A stretch of DNA of 64,000 nt from NCBI GenBank assembly GCA_943735955.1, contig OX030956.1, positions 124,501 to 188,500 on the forward strand, in the 5' to 3' direction. Every line of letters starts with the position of its first letter. Within the stretch, counting starts at the first letter, position 1. The notes under the pieces were generated by a model. The model had not been told where the DNA came from, did not search any database, and saw only the letters and a list, made by a program, of their open reading frames with translations. Source of the stretch: Piscicola geometra. Taxonomy: Eukaryota > Annelida > Clitellata > Hirudinida > Piscicolidae. Of this stretch, positions 43,401-62,776 are shown one piece after another. The translations under genes and the position numbers were made by a program.

Positions 43401-46400
43401 TAGATTGGATAATGATGAAATAGTTTGGATTTTTTAAATCAATATATAAACTGAAGAACTGCAGAGAATTTGGAAAATAAATAATTAAAAAAGAATGCTA
43501 ATGAACTTAGCTTTGCTATAAAAATCACCAACAAAAAACAGCGAAAATATACCACACAAAAACCGAGTGTGGGGAGTTAATGGCGCTTCTATTTGTAGAG
43601 ATTTGTGGAGGGCGATTGCACGGATGGCTGGGCGAGATAAGACGCGGGCGCTCGACTGGGACTCACTTTCAAACGAGGCCTCCTATCGCCCAACACCACT
43701 TCCCGCTCCTCTCGCATTCTTTCTTTCACTCTCTTTTTTACCTTCTTTTAGTCTTTTATTTGTTTCAATGATTTCACTCATTATTATTATCATCATCATC
43801 ATTATTATTATTATTATTATACGTAGGTCATGATTATTGTTTTCAAAAACTTCTTTTTTTGTTTTAAGAATTAAAAAAACTATCGTTTATTTTAAAAAAA
43901 ACATTGATTTATTCTTGACAATTTTTTACAATGTAGAGTCCATCATCTTCATCATTATTTACATTAACAATCCACTCAGAGCTTCGGCCTTTTCTGCTTC
44001 TAAGAGGCGTATCACCTTACCAGCTTCAAAAGACCTCCACACCAGTACTATCTTCATGGTCCGTCATCAATAGTACAATACAACGACAACACAATGACAA
44101 TATTGAGATGAGGGTTTTTACCAAGTAAATTATTTTATTCCACCATAAAAAGTCTGATACGCATTACAAAATAGTTTTCTTCGATCTTTATAGGTCTCAA
44201 ACGCTTGCTCGTTCACCCCGCTAATAGCCTCAAGTGTTGATTTACTTTGTAGTTTTCTATTACAATTGACATATCTTAAGCACAAGAAAGGGTTATAAAG
44301 ATTATTTTATAGATTGTTATTTCAATTTTTCAAAATAATAAAGCGATATATAGCGAACAAGGAAAGATGAATAATGGCGCTTGCAAAACTCCCAAAGATC
44401 AAATCTAATTTACGCTCAATTTGAGAGCACCAGTGAGTTAACGAATGGAAGGGCCATCTTCAGATGGAAGAGCACTGAATAAACAGCTTCAACTCCGCAG
44501 ACCTTTCCATTGCGTGTCATAACTCACATCCTTTCAAGTCGCCTCACATCGCAGCCTGATTCACGTCATGCAGTCTGCCTCTTCACCCACCTCCGATCCA
44601 TCATTGTGACGATTCTTTAAAGCAGTGGCGAATCAAGGTGAAAGGGAAGCTTCAGACACTGCATCAGTCTCTTAACCAGAATTTAATTTTTTTAAACAGT
44701 AATATAAGCAACTTTTGCCCTGTATGAATATAAAGTACTCGTCAGACAATGAAAGGTCAACTACAGGACCAATTCGAGCTGACCTTCAAGTCCATCGGAA
44801 TTCAGTGGTGCATGTAGTCAGAAGACCACTTTTAATTGGTTTTTAGGAATCAGAAATAGAATGATTCCTGGGCGTCAAGCATGCCATTTCAAACTTCACT
44901 GCAGTCCCTCAATTCTCAGTAGCAATGCAGCGTGCAGTTGTGTTTCACATACTCACCCCTAATAATGAAACTGTTTTTAAAAATTACAAAACAATTATTT
45001 TTGAGAATTTAAATAAAAATAACCACTAGAAACACTAAAAACGTTTTAGATCAAAGAATGAATTAACACAAGAACAACTAGAAAAACAACAAACTTGACT
45101 GACATGAACAACGGTTCTCAACTACACCACTAAATTGCTTCACATAATTTTGACAGAGCCATAAACATTATTAAAACATTTTGATTACTTTTTCTTATTT
45201 ATTTTCCTTTATATAATTTTATTAAATTTTCCATTTAGTTTTTTCCACAAACCCTGATAAACGGGCGTAATGTGTGAATAAATATCCAAAATCATCGTTA
45301 AAATGTTCTTACTGCATATTACTTTACTTATTAATATATTCAAATTTTTTTTATACCTAATCTACTTAGTATTATTTATTGAAATTTTAAAAATACGGTA
45401 AATATGTGAAGATATAGTTTATCAGAAGAATTATTTTTTAAATTTAAAATTGGTTACATTCAGTTACTATATAAAAAAAAGGTTAAATATTAGGTTTTAA
45501 ATGATTGAAAGAGAGTCGTTTTTGCAGCCTTTTGATGAAACTTTTCATTGTGGATATCATTATACTCCTGTACTGGTCTGCACTGATCACATTTCTGCAT
45601 GTATCATTTGTCGTAGTTATCAAGATTAATATGTGCTTGTGGAGATTTTATAATAATTTAATTATTTTTATTTTTCATGAGTTTTTGTTTTTAATTTTAT
45701 TTAGTCAGTCGAAATTTTTTTTCAAGTCACAAAAATCAAGAATTTGTTGGGCAAAGTTAACAGGCCTTCAGCTCTTGCAAGCCTCATCAAACAAGCTCCA
45801 CCCTCAAAAGAGAAGTAGTTAGTTATTATTACTATAAATAAGAGTGATGCTGATGCTGATGCTGATGATGATGATGAGGATGATGATGATGATGATGATG
45901 AATTAGCTTTTTTTTTATTATTGAACATTTCCAAAAAAAAGATGTATTTATTTTTCAGGATTTGTATTATGTTTAACACGATTGGTTCAAGCAGCCTCAA
46001 AAGCAAAGGTTGCAAAAGCATTTACCCTTCAATTTGTCTGAAGGCTGCCAGATGGATGAGTGCTCTACATCATTCTCGAGGCATACAAAGTGGATTGGCA
46101 TAAAACAACAATAGAGCAACCATCAAAATAATTAGTTAGCATTATTATTATTAAAATAAAAACTCATCAAAAATTTATCACTTCGATTTTTCACAAAATC
46201 TTATGTGAAAATATGTCTCAAATAAAGAATAAATATAGAATTTTTTCGCACATTTTTTTACTGAAATTAAGACTGTCAAAAAATTTCTTTGTTTTATAGA
46301 ATGTATGATTTTTTGGAAAAACATTTTTATCTTAGATGTAGTAACGCTAGACTTAGGAGTTTTTTTCAGATATTAATTATTGGTTGCATGTAGTGGGGTT

Positions 46401-46501
46401 TGTTTTTGAAATCAAAAATTTTGAGAAAAAATAGAATACTTTAAAATTTGTTTGAAGTTTTTTTGATAAAAAGTATTAACAGATTAACAAATAAATGAAA
46501 T
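43401..46501. other. Intergenic
   Basis: No supported gene. An 88-codon plus frame at 43567-43833 starts plausibly (MWGVNGASICRDLWRAIARM) but decays into a polyIle microsatellite shadow. GAT/GCTGAT runs are present at 45845-45901. Confidence 0.35.
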
Positions 46502-46735
46502 ATGACTGAAACAATTATTGAAATTAAAAATGAATTAAAATATTGTTTTACAAATATAATAAATGAATCAAGAAAACAATTAAATCGTTTTAGAGATATG
46601 ATGCGTAGGAGAATTGGAGGAAACAGAAACGTCAAAGTGACAAATAAGCCGGAGGAACCGTTGTTAGAGGCAGAAGTACAAAACAAAAAATCAAATACTA
46701 AAAGTTTCGAAAACATCGAGAGATACATGGAATGA
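46502..46735 (+). CDS. Small hypothetical ORF, 77 aa
   Basis: ATG to stop, reading MTETIIEIKNELKYCFTN, then a basic arginine-rich middle (FRDMMRRRIGG) and a Glu/Lys-rich end. It is charged and helical-looking with no signal peptide or membrane segment. No family is recognised. In AT-rich DNA an ORF of this size can occur by chance, but the amino-acid composition is less biased than that of nearby random frames. Confidence 0.2.
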   Translation: MTETIIEIKNELKYCFTNIINESRKQLNRFRDMMRRRIGGNRNVKVTNKPEEPLLEAEVQNKKSNTKSFENIERYME

Positions 46736-48839
46736 AATAAAGGGAGAGATGCAGTGGGACATAGCATTAGTGAGATGTTGGATGGAGTGAGTTTTGACAG
46801 GTTAGGCGTCCTGTTGTCTGCAGACCTTTGTGAGAAGATGCTGTTATTGTTGTGGTTGTTGTAGTAGTCGTTTTTGTTGTTGTTGGGCTGTTAAATTTTT
46901 GTTTGTTTGGTTTGTTTGGTATTGTTTTGGTTTAAAAAAATGTGTTTTATATAGATTTGAGTGATATAGCCGGATGAAAAACGTATGAGATGTAAATAAA
47001 AGGAATGGAAGTGAATGAAAAAAGTGTGATTTTAATAAAAGTTGTAAAAAATGGAAAAAAAAAGTAAAAAGCTAATAATGTTAAAAACGCAATCTATGTT
47101 TGTAAAAAATCCAATCAACGATATAAACTTTTAAAAACTTCAATGTAAAAATATAGGGTTTGAAAAAAAAGAAAGATTGCAAGGCACAAAAACTAAGTGA
47201 GACAAATGAGTTACTTAATTGCCTACTTTCTTTATGCTCCATTTAAAGTCTTGTTACTATCATTATTTATTTTTGACTTTTTATAAAGTGTTTAAAAACT
47301 GTGAATTCTTATCAATTTGTTTTTTATTCATTCTAGTTTTAAAACTAGTCTCATTATTATTTATTACTGCTCCGCTTATGTTTCAAATTTGATACATATA
47401 TAATAATGACTGGCTTCAAAGCCTTTTGCTCAAAATCAGTCTATTCATTTTCATAATTGTTTCGTATTATATTATACAAGAGTGTGAAATATAAGACATA
47501 CACACAAACACAGACTCATTCACACACACAAAAACACACACAAATCTATTTTCCCATTAGAAGATGTTCCCTTGATAACACTGTCTGATTGATTGCTGGT
47601 TGAGCGCTTCATCAAGAGCTCCACTTAAACACATGTGTTTCTTCCAGTCAATAAACGAAAATTGAAATTGTCTCAGCTTTCTCTCGATGGCGTCAGACCC
47701 TAAATCTTGGCGGAGTGCGTGTGCAATGGCTTATTAAACATTTATTGTTTCGTTTATGAGATCATTACCAATCATCATTCCGTCACTCTATCACACCATT
47801 CCATCATCGCTTCATCGTTCTTTCTCTATCATTTCCCTCCACCATTGAAGTTTACTTAACACTTGAAAGTTAACGCAATTTAGTCACTCTATTACCAACA
47901 ACTAACTTTAATTGGAAATCTTCCATCCAATACTCCACCCATAACTACCATGCCTTCCTCTTCCTTAATTGCAACCTTTTCCTTCAAATTGTTTTTTTTA
48001 ATCCTTCATCCTTTTTCTCAATCACTTTATTCCTTTAATCACTTTCCATCCTTATCTCTTCTCCATCCGCTGTTCTATCCTCCTCCACATCATCCACCCA
48101 TTTCTCTCATCGACCTCTTTCATCCTATCTTTAAGCAACCTTTTGTTAAATAACCCTTGACCCACTATTACCAGACCATCACCGATCATCCCCTCATCTC
48201 ATCTTACTCTTATTCCTTTTCAACATCCTTTCATATTCTTTGCGGTGTTATTGTCCTATGTCTTTTAATATTTTTCTTTCGTTTTTATAACTTTATTTAT
48301 TTATTATTTTTTCGGATACATTTACTTTTAATAGTTTAAAGCCTTCAAATTTAAGGCACTATCACAAGCAACAGTCTGAAGGAAACTTGCGATTAGTTGA
48401 AGGCTTAGAACTTTACAATAGAGCCTGCCTGATGTACCACATCACCATCAAATACACACACCTAAACAAACCAAAGTTACAACTGTTCATCCTCATGAAG
48501 AACTTTTGATGAACAAGTAATAGCAGTATTTTGAATGCTGACAGAATTAATAAGATGAGAAGAAAGATGGGTGAGGGCCTTATAACAAGAAGGGTGGAAG
48601 AATAAACCAAAAAAATAGTGAAAACAATCTCCAAATCTTTACAGTTTACAGAGCTCTCTGAGACGATCTGAGGTTTCAATAAATACAAATAAAATGCAGC
48701 GACGAATTCTATTAGCGTGGCGTAAAAGTGGACGAGTTTCCTACTGGAACCCACATGCTCACATCTCGAAAGACGATTGAAGACTGTGCAAGTGTGGTCG
48801 AAAATAATGGAAAACTTGACAGAAAGCGAACAAAAGGTT
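46736..48839. other. Intergenic
   Basis: No gene seen. 47745-48220 is pyrimidine-rich on the plus strand (CATCC/TTCC patches). Confidence 0.35.
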
Positions 48840-49222
48840 GAATAAACAAACACCAAACACCAAACAAAAAACACCAAACAACAAACACCAAACAACAAAC
48901 AACAAACACCAAACAACAAACAACAAAAACCAAACAACAAACAAAAAACACCAAACAACAAACACCAAACAACAAACAACAAACACCAAACAACAAACAA
49001 CAAAAACCAAACAACAAACAACAAACAACAAACACCAAACAACAAACAACAAACACCAAACAACAAACAACAAACACCAAACACCAAACAACAAACACCA
49101 AACAACAAACAACAAACAACAAACACCAAACAACAAACACCAAACAACAAACACCAAACACCAAACAACAAACACCAAACAACAAACACCAAACAACAAA
49201 CAACAAACACCAAACAACAACA
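48840..49222. repeat. AAACAAC / AAACACC heptamer array
   Basis: About 55 tandem 7-mers, AAACAAC and AAACACC, in irregular order. Open frames across it on both strands are repeat shadows. Confidence 0.95.
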
Positions 49223-52200
49223 TAAACAAAGCGAGTGAGCGTAGCAAGCGCGCGTCATTTGCATGGAAACAGATCACATCAAAGGCCGCCAATCCTGTGC
49301 GTCGTACATTAGTGACGTCGTTCAGCGTAATTTGCAGTGATGTGCATGGCTGCCTGTGTGCCGCATCTTGAATATTTTATTCCGCATGCAACAATTGAGA
49401 ATGCCTTTTGCTCTGTTAGTATGTGTAGATTTGTGTTTGTGTATTCAAGTTTGTGTGTCTGTGTGTTTTTTTGTGCGTTTATAGTTAGAGTTTTGTTTCA
49501 TTAACAATTATTTTTGTTTTATTTGAATCATTTTTGAGTTTTACTTGTGTGTTTCTGTATTTCCATCGGAGCTCCAAAGTCACAGCCTGCCAAGCCGACC
49601 ACCCCAACGACGAACTCCCTTTGTAATCAACTATAAGTGAACATTTTAGATATCTATAAACTTATAATCTATATAAAATAATATTTGAAAAAATTCTATT
49701 GTGACAATGTTGGTGTAATTGATGATAACATTATATTTTTAATAAGAAATAATAATTTTGGACCTGCCACTTGATTGCGCTCAATTGACAATCCCAACTT
49801 TGAAGGACATTTATGATGAAATAAATGTCATCCGAAATTAAAAGGTTAATGAAGATAGTTCTGCAATATTGAGAGAAATTGAAAAGGTTACTTAGATATT
49901 CTAATTTTTATTCTTGTTTCAAATGGACCTTAATTGCTAAAACTAAATCAAAAAATCTATTTTTATTACTTTATTTGGACCGTTTGATTAAAATAATATT
50001 TCAGAATAAATCCTTCATGCTTGCAAAAACTTTATGGTGAATACATTCTCGTAAAACTAGCCACACTCATCATCATCACTATCAGCATCATCATCATCAT
50101 CATCCTCATCATCCTCATCATCATCATCATCAAGAGCACAACCCGATACAATAATTGTTATTGGTACTATTACTCGTCTGCCACTTCTGTTAACACACTT
50201 ATATAAACATTATTATAACTGCCTTTGATGTGCGCTCCACTATGAAGGACGCTTAATAACCTGGCTGTAAGTTATTGTGGCTGCCAACGTTGTATGCTCG
50301 AGTGAAGATTACTATGCAGACGTTTCGTTGTGGCCAGTGTGCTAGCTGTGGTGGTAGTTGCTGCTAATGTTCTTGCTGCGATTTTTAATATCTATATTTG
50401 CGGATATCTTTGAGTATTGTATCTTTTTTATAATATTTTTGCTTTTAGTTTTGGAGCTGCACTTATAGTTTTTCGATAAGAAAGCACGAAAGGTCCAGTG
50501 GCATATTGATGTTGTTGAAATGTCAGTTCTGAGTGTCAGTCGTTGTGGAGTTTAAATGTAAGGAAAAAACATGAGTGCAGACTGAATTGAAGATTGTAGA
50601 GCTGAAAGAAAGTTCAAAAAGTGTAATTGAAGAAAATTATAATTAAATAGTGATTTAGGTAGTAAAAAGGGAAGAGAGAGGGGAGGCATGGAGTAGGCAA
50701 GAACAACTGCGTGGAAGTTGGAGCTGTGTTATGACGTGGTGAGTGGCTTGTGATTCGGAACACTTGGTGGATGGATGCAGAGGTAGTGGACAGGTTGGTG
50801 GATGGACTGATGAAATGGATGGAATGAGAGATGAACAAACACGTGGATTGAGTGATGATGGTTGCTAGATTAAGAGATGAACTAAATAATTGTATATATC
50901 ATTTCCAATAATTCTAAACTATCATTTTATTTTTTTATTATGAATTAACTATGAATTATTTTCAAATTGTTGTATTTCGCTTCTACAAGTTTTCATAGTT
51001 AATTTAAAATTTTTAGAACTGAATTATTATGAACACCTTGGGAGATTTTGTTTCTCAACCAATTCCTAAGGCAATGAGTTCAAAACAGGATTTTCTTGAA
51101 TAAGTAATCAATCTTTCATATTTTTATCATAACCTTAAATGTTCCCATGGGCCCAATAGAGGTATAAAAATAAAAAATAGTTACGGCATTTAAATTGTTT
51201 ATACTTCTCATTCAAGGGAACAACGCCGCCATGCACTACCTCACAAAGTGAATCGGAAGAAAGACTAGAGTTTTGTAACATTTATTAAGCCTTCAAAGCT
51301 ATGTACAAATGAACTTTCCAAAATACATTTTACCTTCCGTGTAATACTATAGATTTTACCATATAAGTCTGGAAAAGTTTCATTGACATCAGTAAAGAAC
51401 AGTTTTTAATTTGTACATTTCAATTTTCACTTGTCCAACAAAAATCATGTAGTTTGCAATGTTATGTACATATGTGCAATATCGAATAGATGAGGATGAC
51501 AATGCAAGCATATTGTTTTATAGACAGAGCAGCGATACTTCGTTTAGAGTGGCGTCATGCGGCGTCTCCAAGCCTCTTGAGCAGGCCTGTGCAGACGGAG
51601 GGTTGAAGAGATGTAAGTAAAAGTTGGAAAAACACGAAGGAAATTACTATGATTTAAGTTGATGACGGTTTCAATAAAGTTTGGTGACCATTTATATGAC
51701 GAAGAGTTAATTATTAACTTAATAGAGTGAGTTATTGAGCGATGACTGCCATTTAAGGGTTCGAAGCAATAAATCAACTGAAGATGCAAAGAAGAGATGC
51801 AATGGAAATGCAGTGATATGTTGGTGTTATTGTCGATGAGGTTCCAGTGAAGTCGATCAAAGTTCTTGAGGGTGAAATGGTTTGTCTCGACAGTTGGTCG
51901 CGAAGAGTTGTTACGTGGGTGACATGTTGAGAGCAGGATTAGCGAAAAGTGAATTAATGGCGAAAGAATAATAATTCATGAAATTATAAAAATGATAATG
52001 AAAGCAAATAAAATCAATTATATTTGATTAGTTATAATAATTCTAGATAAACCAATGCCCGGAATGTGTCTAGGTTTAAAGCCCTGATTAACGTATCATG
52101 CCTAATTGTTAATAATAATTAAGGTCATTGTTGTACCGTCAAAAAACAATACGCTGAATTTTCTAACAGCATTTGAAATGTTATTTCCTTTTTTTGTATC

Positions 52201-52736
52201 TTTTTAAACAGCCTGCCTATTTCTCTGCTTTTTGTTTAACAGTTTTATATTCTAACTATTCGTGCTCAAGATAAATTATTTAATTTAAACTTATTTTATT
52301 CTTGTGCTGTAATCTAATAATTTTATGTCATTTTTCATGGTGCTCCCACAATTTCATATTATGTTTGCTTTTTTAATTCTATTTTTAGAGTTATTATATA
52401 CTTTTTAAAATGTTGATCAACGCTTAGTTTTCCCGAAAACATTCTATTCCTATTTGTAATGGAGAATGCTGGCTGGTTTAGAATGTCCGATGCTATGGTC
52501 AAGAATCTTTTTCTTGAGCGCAGGAACACAATTATTATGAAAAGACTGGAATTTTGAGTATGTTTACGGTGCTTCAATTTCAATGTAAAAAGTAGTAAGT
52601 TTTGAAAATTATGAATTTTGTGATGGTGTGAGCTCGCATTGAGATGGTGTAAAGATAGATAAAACAATCAAGAGAAAGAAAGTGGATGGTTCGTAAAAAA
52701 ACATCACATTTCAAACTCAACATTTTAAGTCACTGA
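49223..52736. other. Intergenic and Msx 3' flank
   Basis: No gene recognised. A TGACGTCG at 49312-49319 and CATCATCATCCTC runs at 50080-50130 were noted. A minus-strand AATAAA (52300-52295) lies 637 bp beyond the Msx stop codon and is a possible but distant poly(A) signal. Confidence 0.35.
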
Positions 52737-52805
52737 AACAATGTCATAGAAGCGAAGTTGATGACGAGATGATTGTAGAAATAATGATAAAACATTGAGA
52801 CGTAC

Positions 52806-52806
<1 letters not shown>

Positions 52807-52853
<47 letters not shown>

Positions 52854-52880
52854 CAATGATAATGATGATGATGATGATGA
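52807..52880. repeat. (GAT)n array in the probable Msx 3' UTR
   Basis: About 22 GAT trinucleotides with AATGAT interruptions, 57-130 bp downstream of the Msx stop codon on the minus strand. It would be transcribed as (ATC)n. Confidence 0.85.
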
Positions 52881-52936
52881 CGAAGACGGTGTTAAAAGAA
52901 TAAAAGAGATGTTGAAAAATTGAACTCGCGTTGAAG

Positions 52937-59832
<6,896 letters not shown>

Positions 59833-62182
59833 CTTCGTTACTGGAGTTGTAGCGTGGGAAGCAGAGTGATCGCTTGCTTTATTGGGTTGAGGAAATTATA
59901 CTCAAAAGTTGTTGAATAATTATAGCACCAATATTCAAAATTAAAATATCTCATGAAAGTAATATTGAACGTGACGTTTTACTTTAATATTAGCTGATAA
60001 CCAACCATATATCTCAAAAATAGTTTAGCTAATTTAACTTCGAAGGTTTTCCATTTTATGTGAGTTGACTTATCATGAACATAATCCGGGATGTTTGTAT
60101 AATAGAAAAATTAATGAAACTCAATCAAACATTATTTCATCTTCAAGTCAAAAAACTTAAGAATGAAAACTTTAAACTCACAATTTTCACTGTAGTAGGA
60201 CATTTGACAACTTTACCAATTAATTGTCCTAAAGTGCACTTTGAGAAGTTGATGTTGAAAAGATCTCAAGAACTTGTTAACTCCAATTACAGCCTCTTCA
60301 CCCAATTCACTTACTGTGGCTTATCTGAATACTTGTCAAATTCTGCAATAGAAGAGAATGTGATGCATCTTCTCTTGCAAAGTTCTCCTCGTCTTCTTCA
60401 CTGAAAAATTCACTTTATTTGAAACCACAATTTACCCATAAGATTATTCGATCAGCTAAACACAATTTAAAAGTTATTGGTTCTGATCTTGAGATACGAT
60501 ACAACTATAATTATGTTCTCAGAATGGTAAGTAAGTTAGATATGAAGCGTAAAAGCTTGGAGTGACAAGGTTTCGCAAACGATCAAGGGGGCTTATATAG
60601 AGAGATCAGTGTAGAGTTAGCGAGTATGAAGAGCTTAATAAGAAATCTTAACCTGATTTAATTATTCATTTTTAAACGTTCTGCCAATCATGCCTTCAAG
60701 CATCCAATCAGCTTCCAGCTCGCTGAATAAGGCTTCTTTGTGATTGGCGGACAGAGAATCAAGAAATTAATCAATAATTACTTTAACAAAGACGAACATT
60801 GCAAGCCACGCCTTCAAATTATGAAGAAGGCGTTCATTGGTCAGGCATCCTGGTCTCTAAACAATTAAACTTTCCTCATGTATTAATCTTTAACAAGACC
60901 TTCAGTCGCTTAGCTTCGTCAAATGAACAATGATAAGTCGAGTACATTCATTCTTTTTCATTCATCCGTCCATCCATCTATTTTTTGTCATTCCATCCTG
61001 TTATTCATCATCCATCTTTTTAGTCGTTAATCCATCCATCTTTCAATTAATTCATTATAAAACTATAATTTAAAAATAGGAGAATAAGAAAATATTTTTT
61101 TATTAACCTACTTTTAGCTTATTCCGATTACTTGCTCTATTTAAATTTCTGTTTTATTTTAATATATGTAATTGTGTATGGGAATTTATGAAAGTGTATG
61201 TACATTAGACATTGTATAATTCTGTTTTTATTTGTAACTTCTGCGTACTTATCTGAGTCTATGCGTATGTGTTTATGTTTTGGTGTTTATTTTTTACTTC
61301 TAACCTTTGAATATAAACTCATGTATGAATGTATGTGTATATGCATGTAATTACGAATTTATGCATGTGTTTACGTTTGTCTTTATGTTTGTCTTTATGT
61401 GTTTAAGCGATGCCTAATAAAGTGCTGAAATAAAAGGCTTGTTCTTTTGAGCGGAAGAAGTTAAAGGTGAATGAGGAGGAAAGATCATAAATAAAGAAAT
61501 GACGTCATAAAGCTTATGCGGAGATGGTGAGGTAAGAGGAGAGTGAGGTAGATAGAGGGTGGGGTAGTTGGAGGGTAAGGTGGGGGAAGGAGAGGTAGTT
61601 GGATGGTGGAGGGGTGTTGATTCAAGGGGTGGTTGGTTGGTGGGTGATGAGGGAGTGGGTGGTCGGGTCTAAAAGGCTAAATATGCGAGTGATTGATGTG
61701 TTAGTGGACTGAAGGAGTCGATAAATGAGTGAAGAAGCTATGAAGGGAGCTTTGCATTGGACTGAAGGCTCTGAAAATATCTTCATCTCATTAAAAAATT
61801 GAAAATGTTATTGCTAATGTTTTTGGTGTGTGCCTTCAGCTAATTAATTAATCATTTAATTAATAAAAAAATTGCTTCAAAGTTTTTTTCCCGTTTTACT
61901 ATTGCAAAAAATTTGATCACATTTTCAACACAAAAACATTTTTTTAAATATTCAAAAAATTCTCAATAAAACAAAAATCGCATAAGCTGCATGAGCTGCC
62001 ATAATGGGAAGTCAGCGAGCGAGATAATTACTTGACCTGCGCTCAGCGCTATGAAAGGATATTCCTTATTCGGGCTCTTTGACTCGCCAGGCAGGCAAGC
62101 ATGTTCCGCTGATAACTCGTGATCTCTCGACGCATCAATCAAGCGTGCAGCCTCTGACGCTCTTATGCAAAGCTGCAGTCGT
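59833..62182. other. Msx 5' flank
   Basis: No second gene is supported. A 109-codon plus frame at 60075-60404 has no recognisable domain and overlaps the probable Msx 5' UTR. GT-rich and GGTGG-rich stretches begin at about 61520. Msx control elements are likely here, but I cannot identify them beyond the TATA candidate. Confidence 0.35.
60592..60599 (-). promoter_or_regulatory. Candidate TATA box of Msx
   Basis: On the minus strand the sequence is CTCTATATAAGCCCCC, with TATATAAG matching the TATA consensus and a C-rich 3' flank. Transcription would start about 30 bp further on, giving a 5' UTR of about 730 nt to the Msx ATG at 59832. Confidence 0.4.
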
Positions 62183-62776
62183 GGTGTGGTGTGATGTGGG
62201 GGTGGCGCGGTGTGATGTGGGGGTGGTGTGGTGTGATGTGGGGGTGGTGTGGTGTGATGTGGGGGTGGTGCTGTGTGATGTGGGGGTGGTGCGGTGTGAT
62301 GTGGGAGTGGTGTGGTGTGATGTGGGGGTGGTGTGGTGTGATGTGGGGGTGGTGTGGTATGATGTGGGGGTGGTGCTGTGTGATGTGGGGGTGGTGTAGT
62401 GTGATGTGGGGGTGGTGCGGTGTGATGTGGGGGTGGTGCGGTGTGATGTGGGGGTGGTGTGGTGTGATGCGGGGTGGTGCGGTGTGATGTGGGGGTGGTG
62501 CTGTGTGATGTGGGAGTGGTGCGGTGTGATGTGGGGGTGGTGCTGTGTGATGTGGGGGTGGTGCGGTGTGATGTGGGAGTGGTGTGGTGTGATGTGGGGG
62601 TGGTGTGGTGTGATGTGGGGGTGGTGTGGTGTGATGTGTGGGTGGTGTGGTAAGATGTGGGAGTGGTGGAGTGTGATGTGGGGGTGGTGGAGTGTGATGT
62701 GGGGGTGGTGCAGTGTGATGTGGGGGTGGTGCGGTGTGATGTGGGGGTGGTGCGGTGTGATGTGGGGGTGGTGGTT
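62183..62776. repeat. 19-bp GTGTGATGTGGGGGTGGTG minisatellite
   Basis: About 31 copies of a 19-bp G-rich unit with variants GTGTGG/GTGCGG/GTGCTG and GGGGG/GGGAG. The G-run strand (GGGGGTGGTG) could favour G-quadruplex structures. All reading frames through it are repeat shadows. Confidence 0.93.

Noticed and set aside
43567..43833. 88-codon ORF starting MWGVNGASICR
   Set aside because: The open frame ends in an ATT microsatellite and no splice sites or homology support it.
48838..49371. Plus-strand Thr/Asn/Gln-rich protein and minus-strand Cys/Leu/Phe-rich protein
   Set aside because: Both are frames across the AAACAAC/AAACACC heptamer array.
60075..60404. 109-residue plus-strand ORF near the Msx start
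   Set aside because: No domain, no splice or promoter evidence, and it lies in the likely Msx 5' UTR on the other strand.
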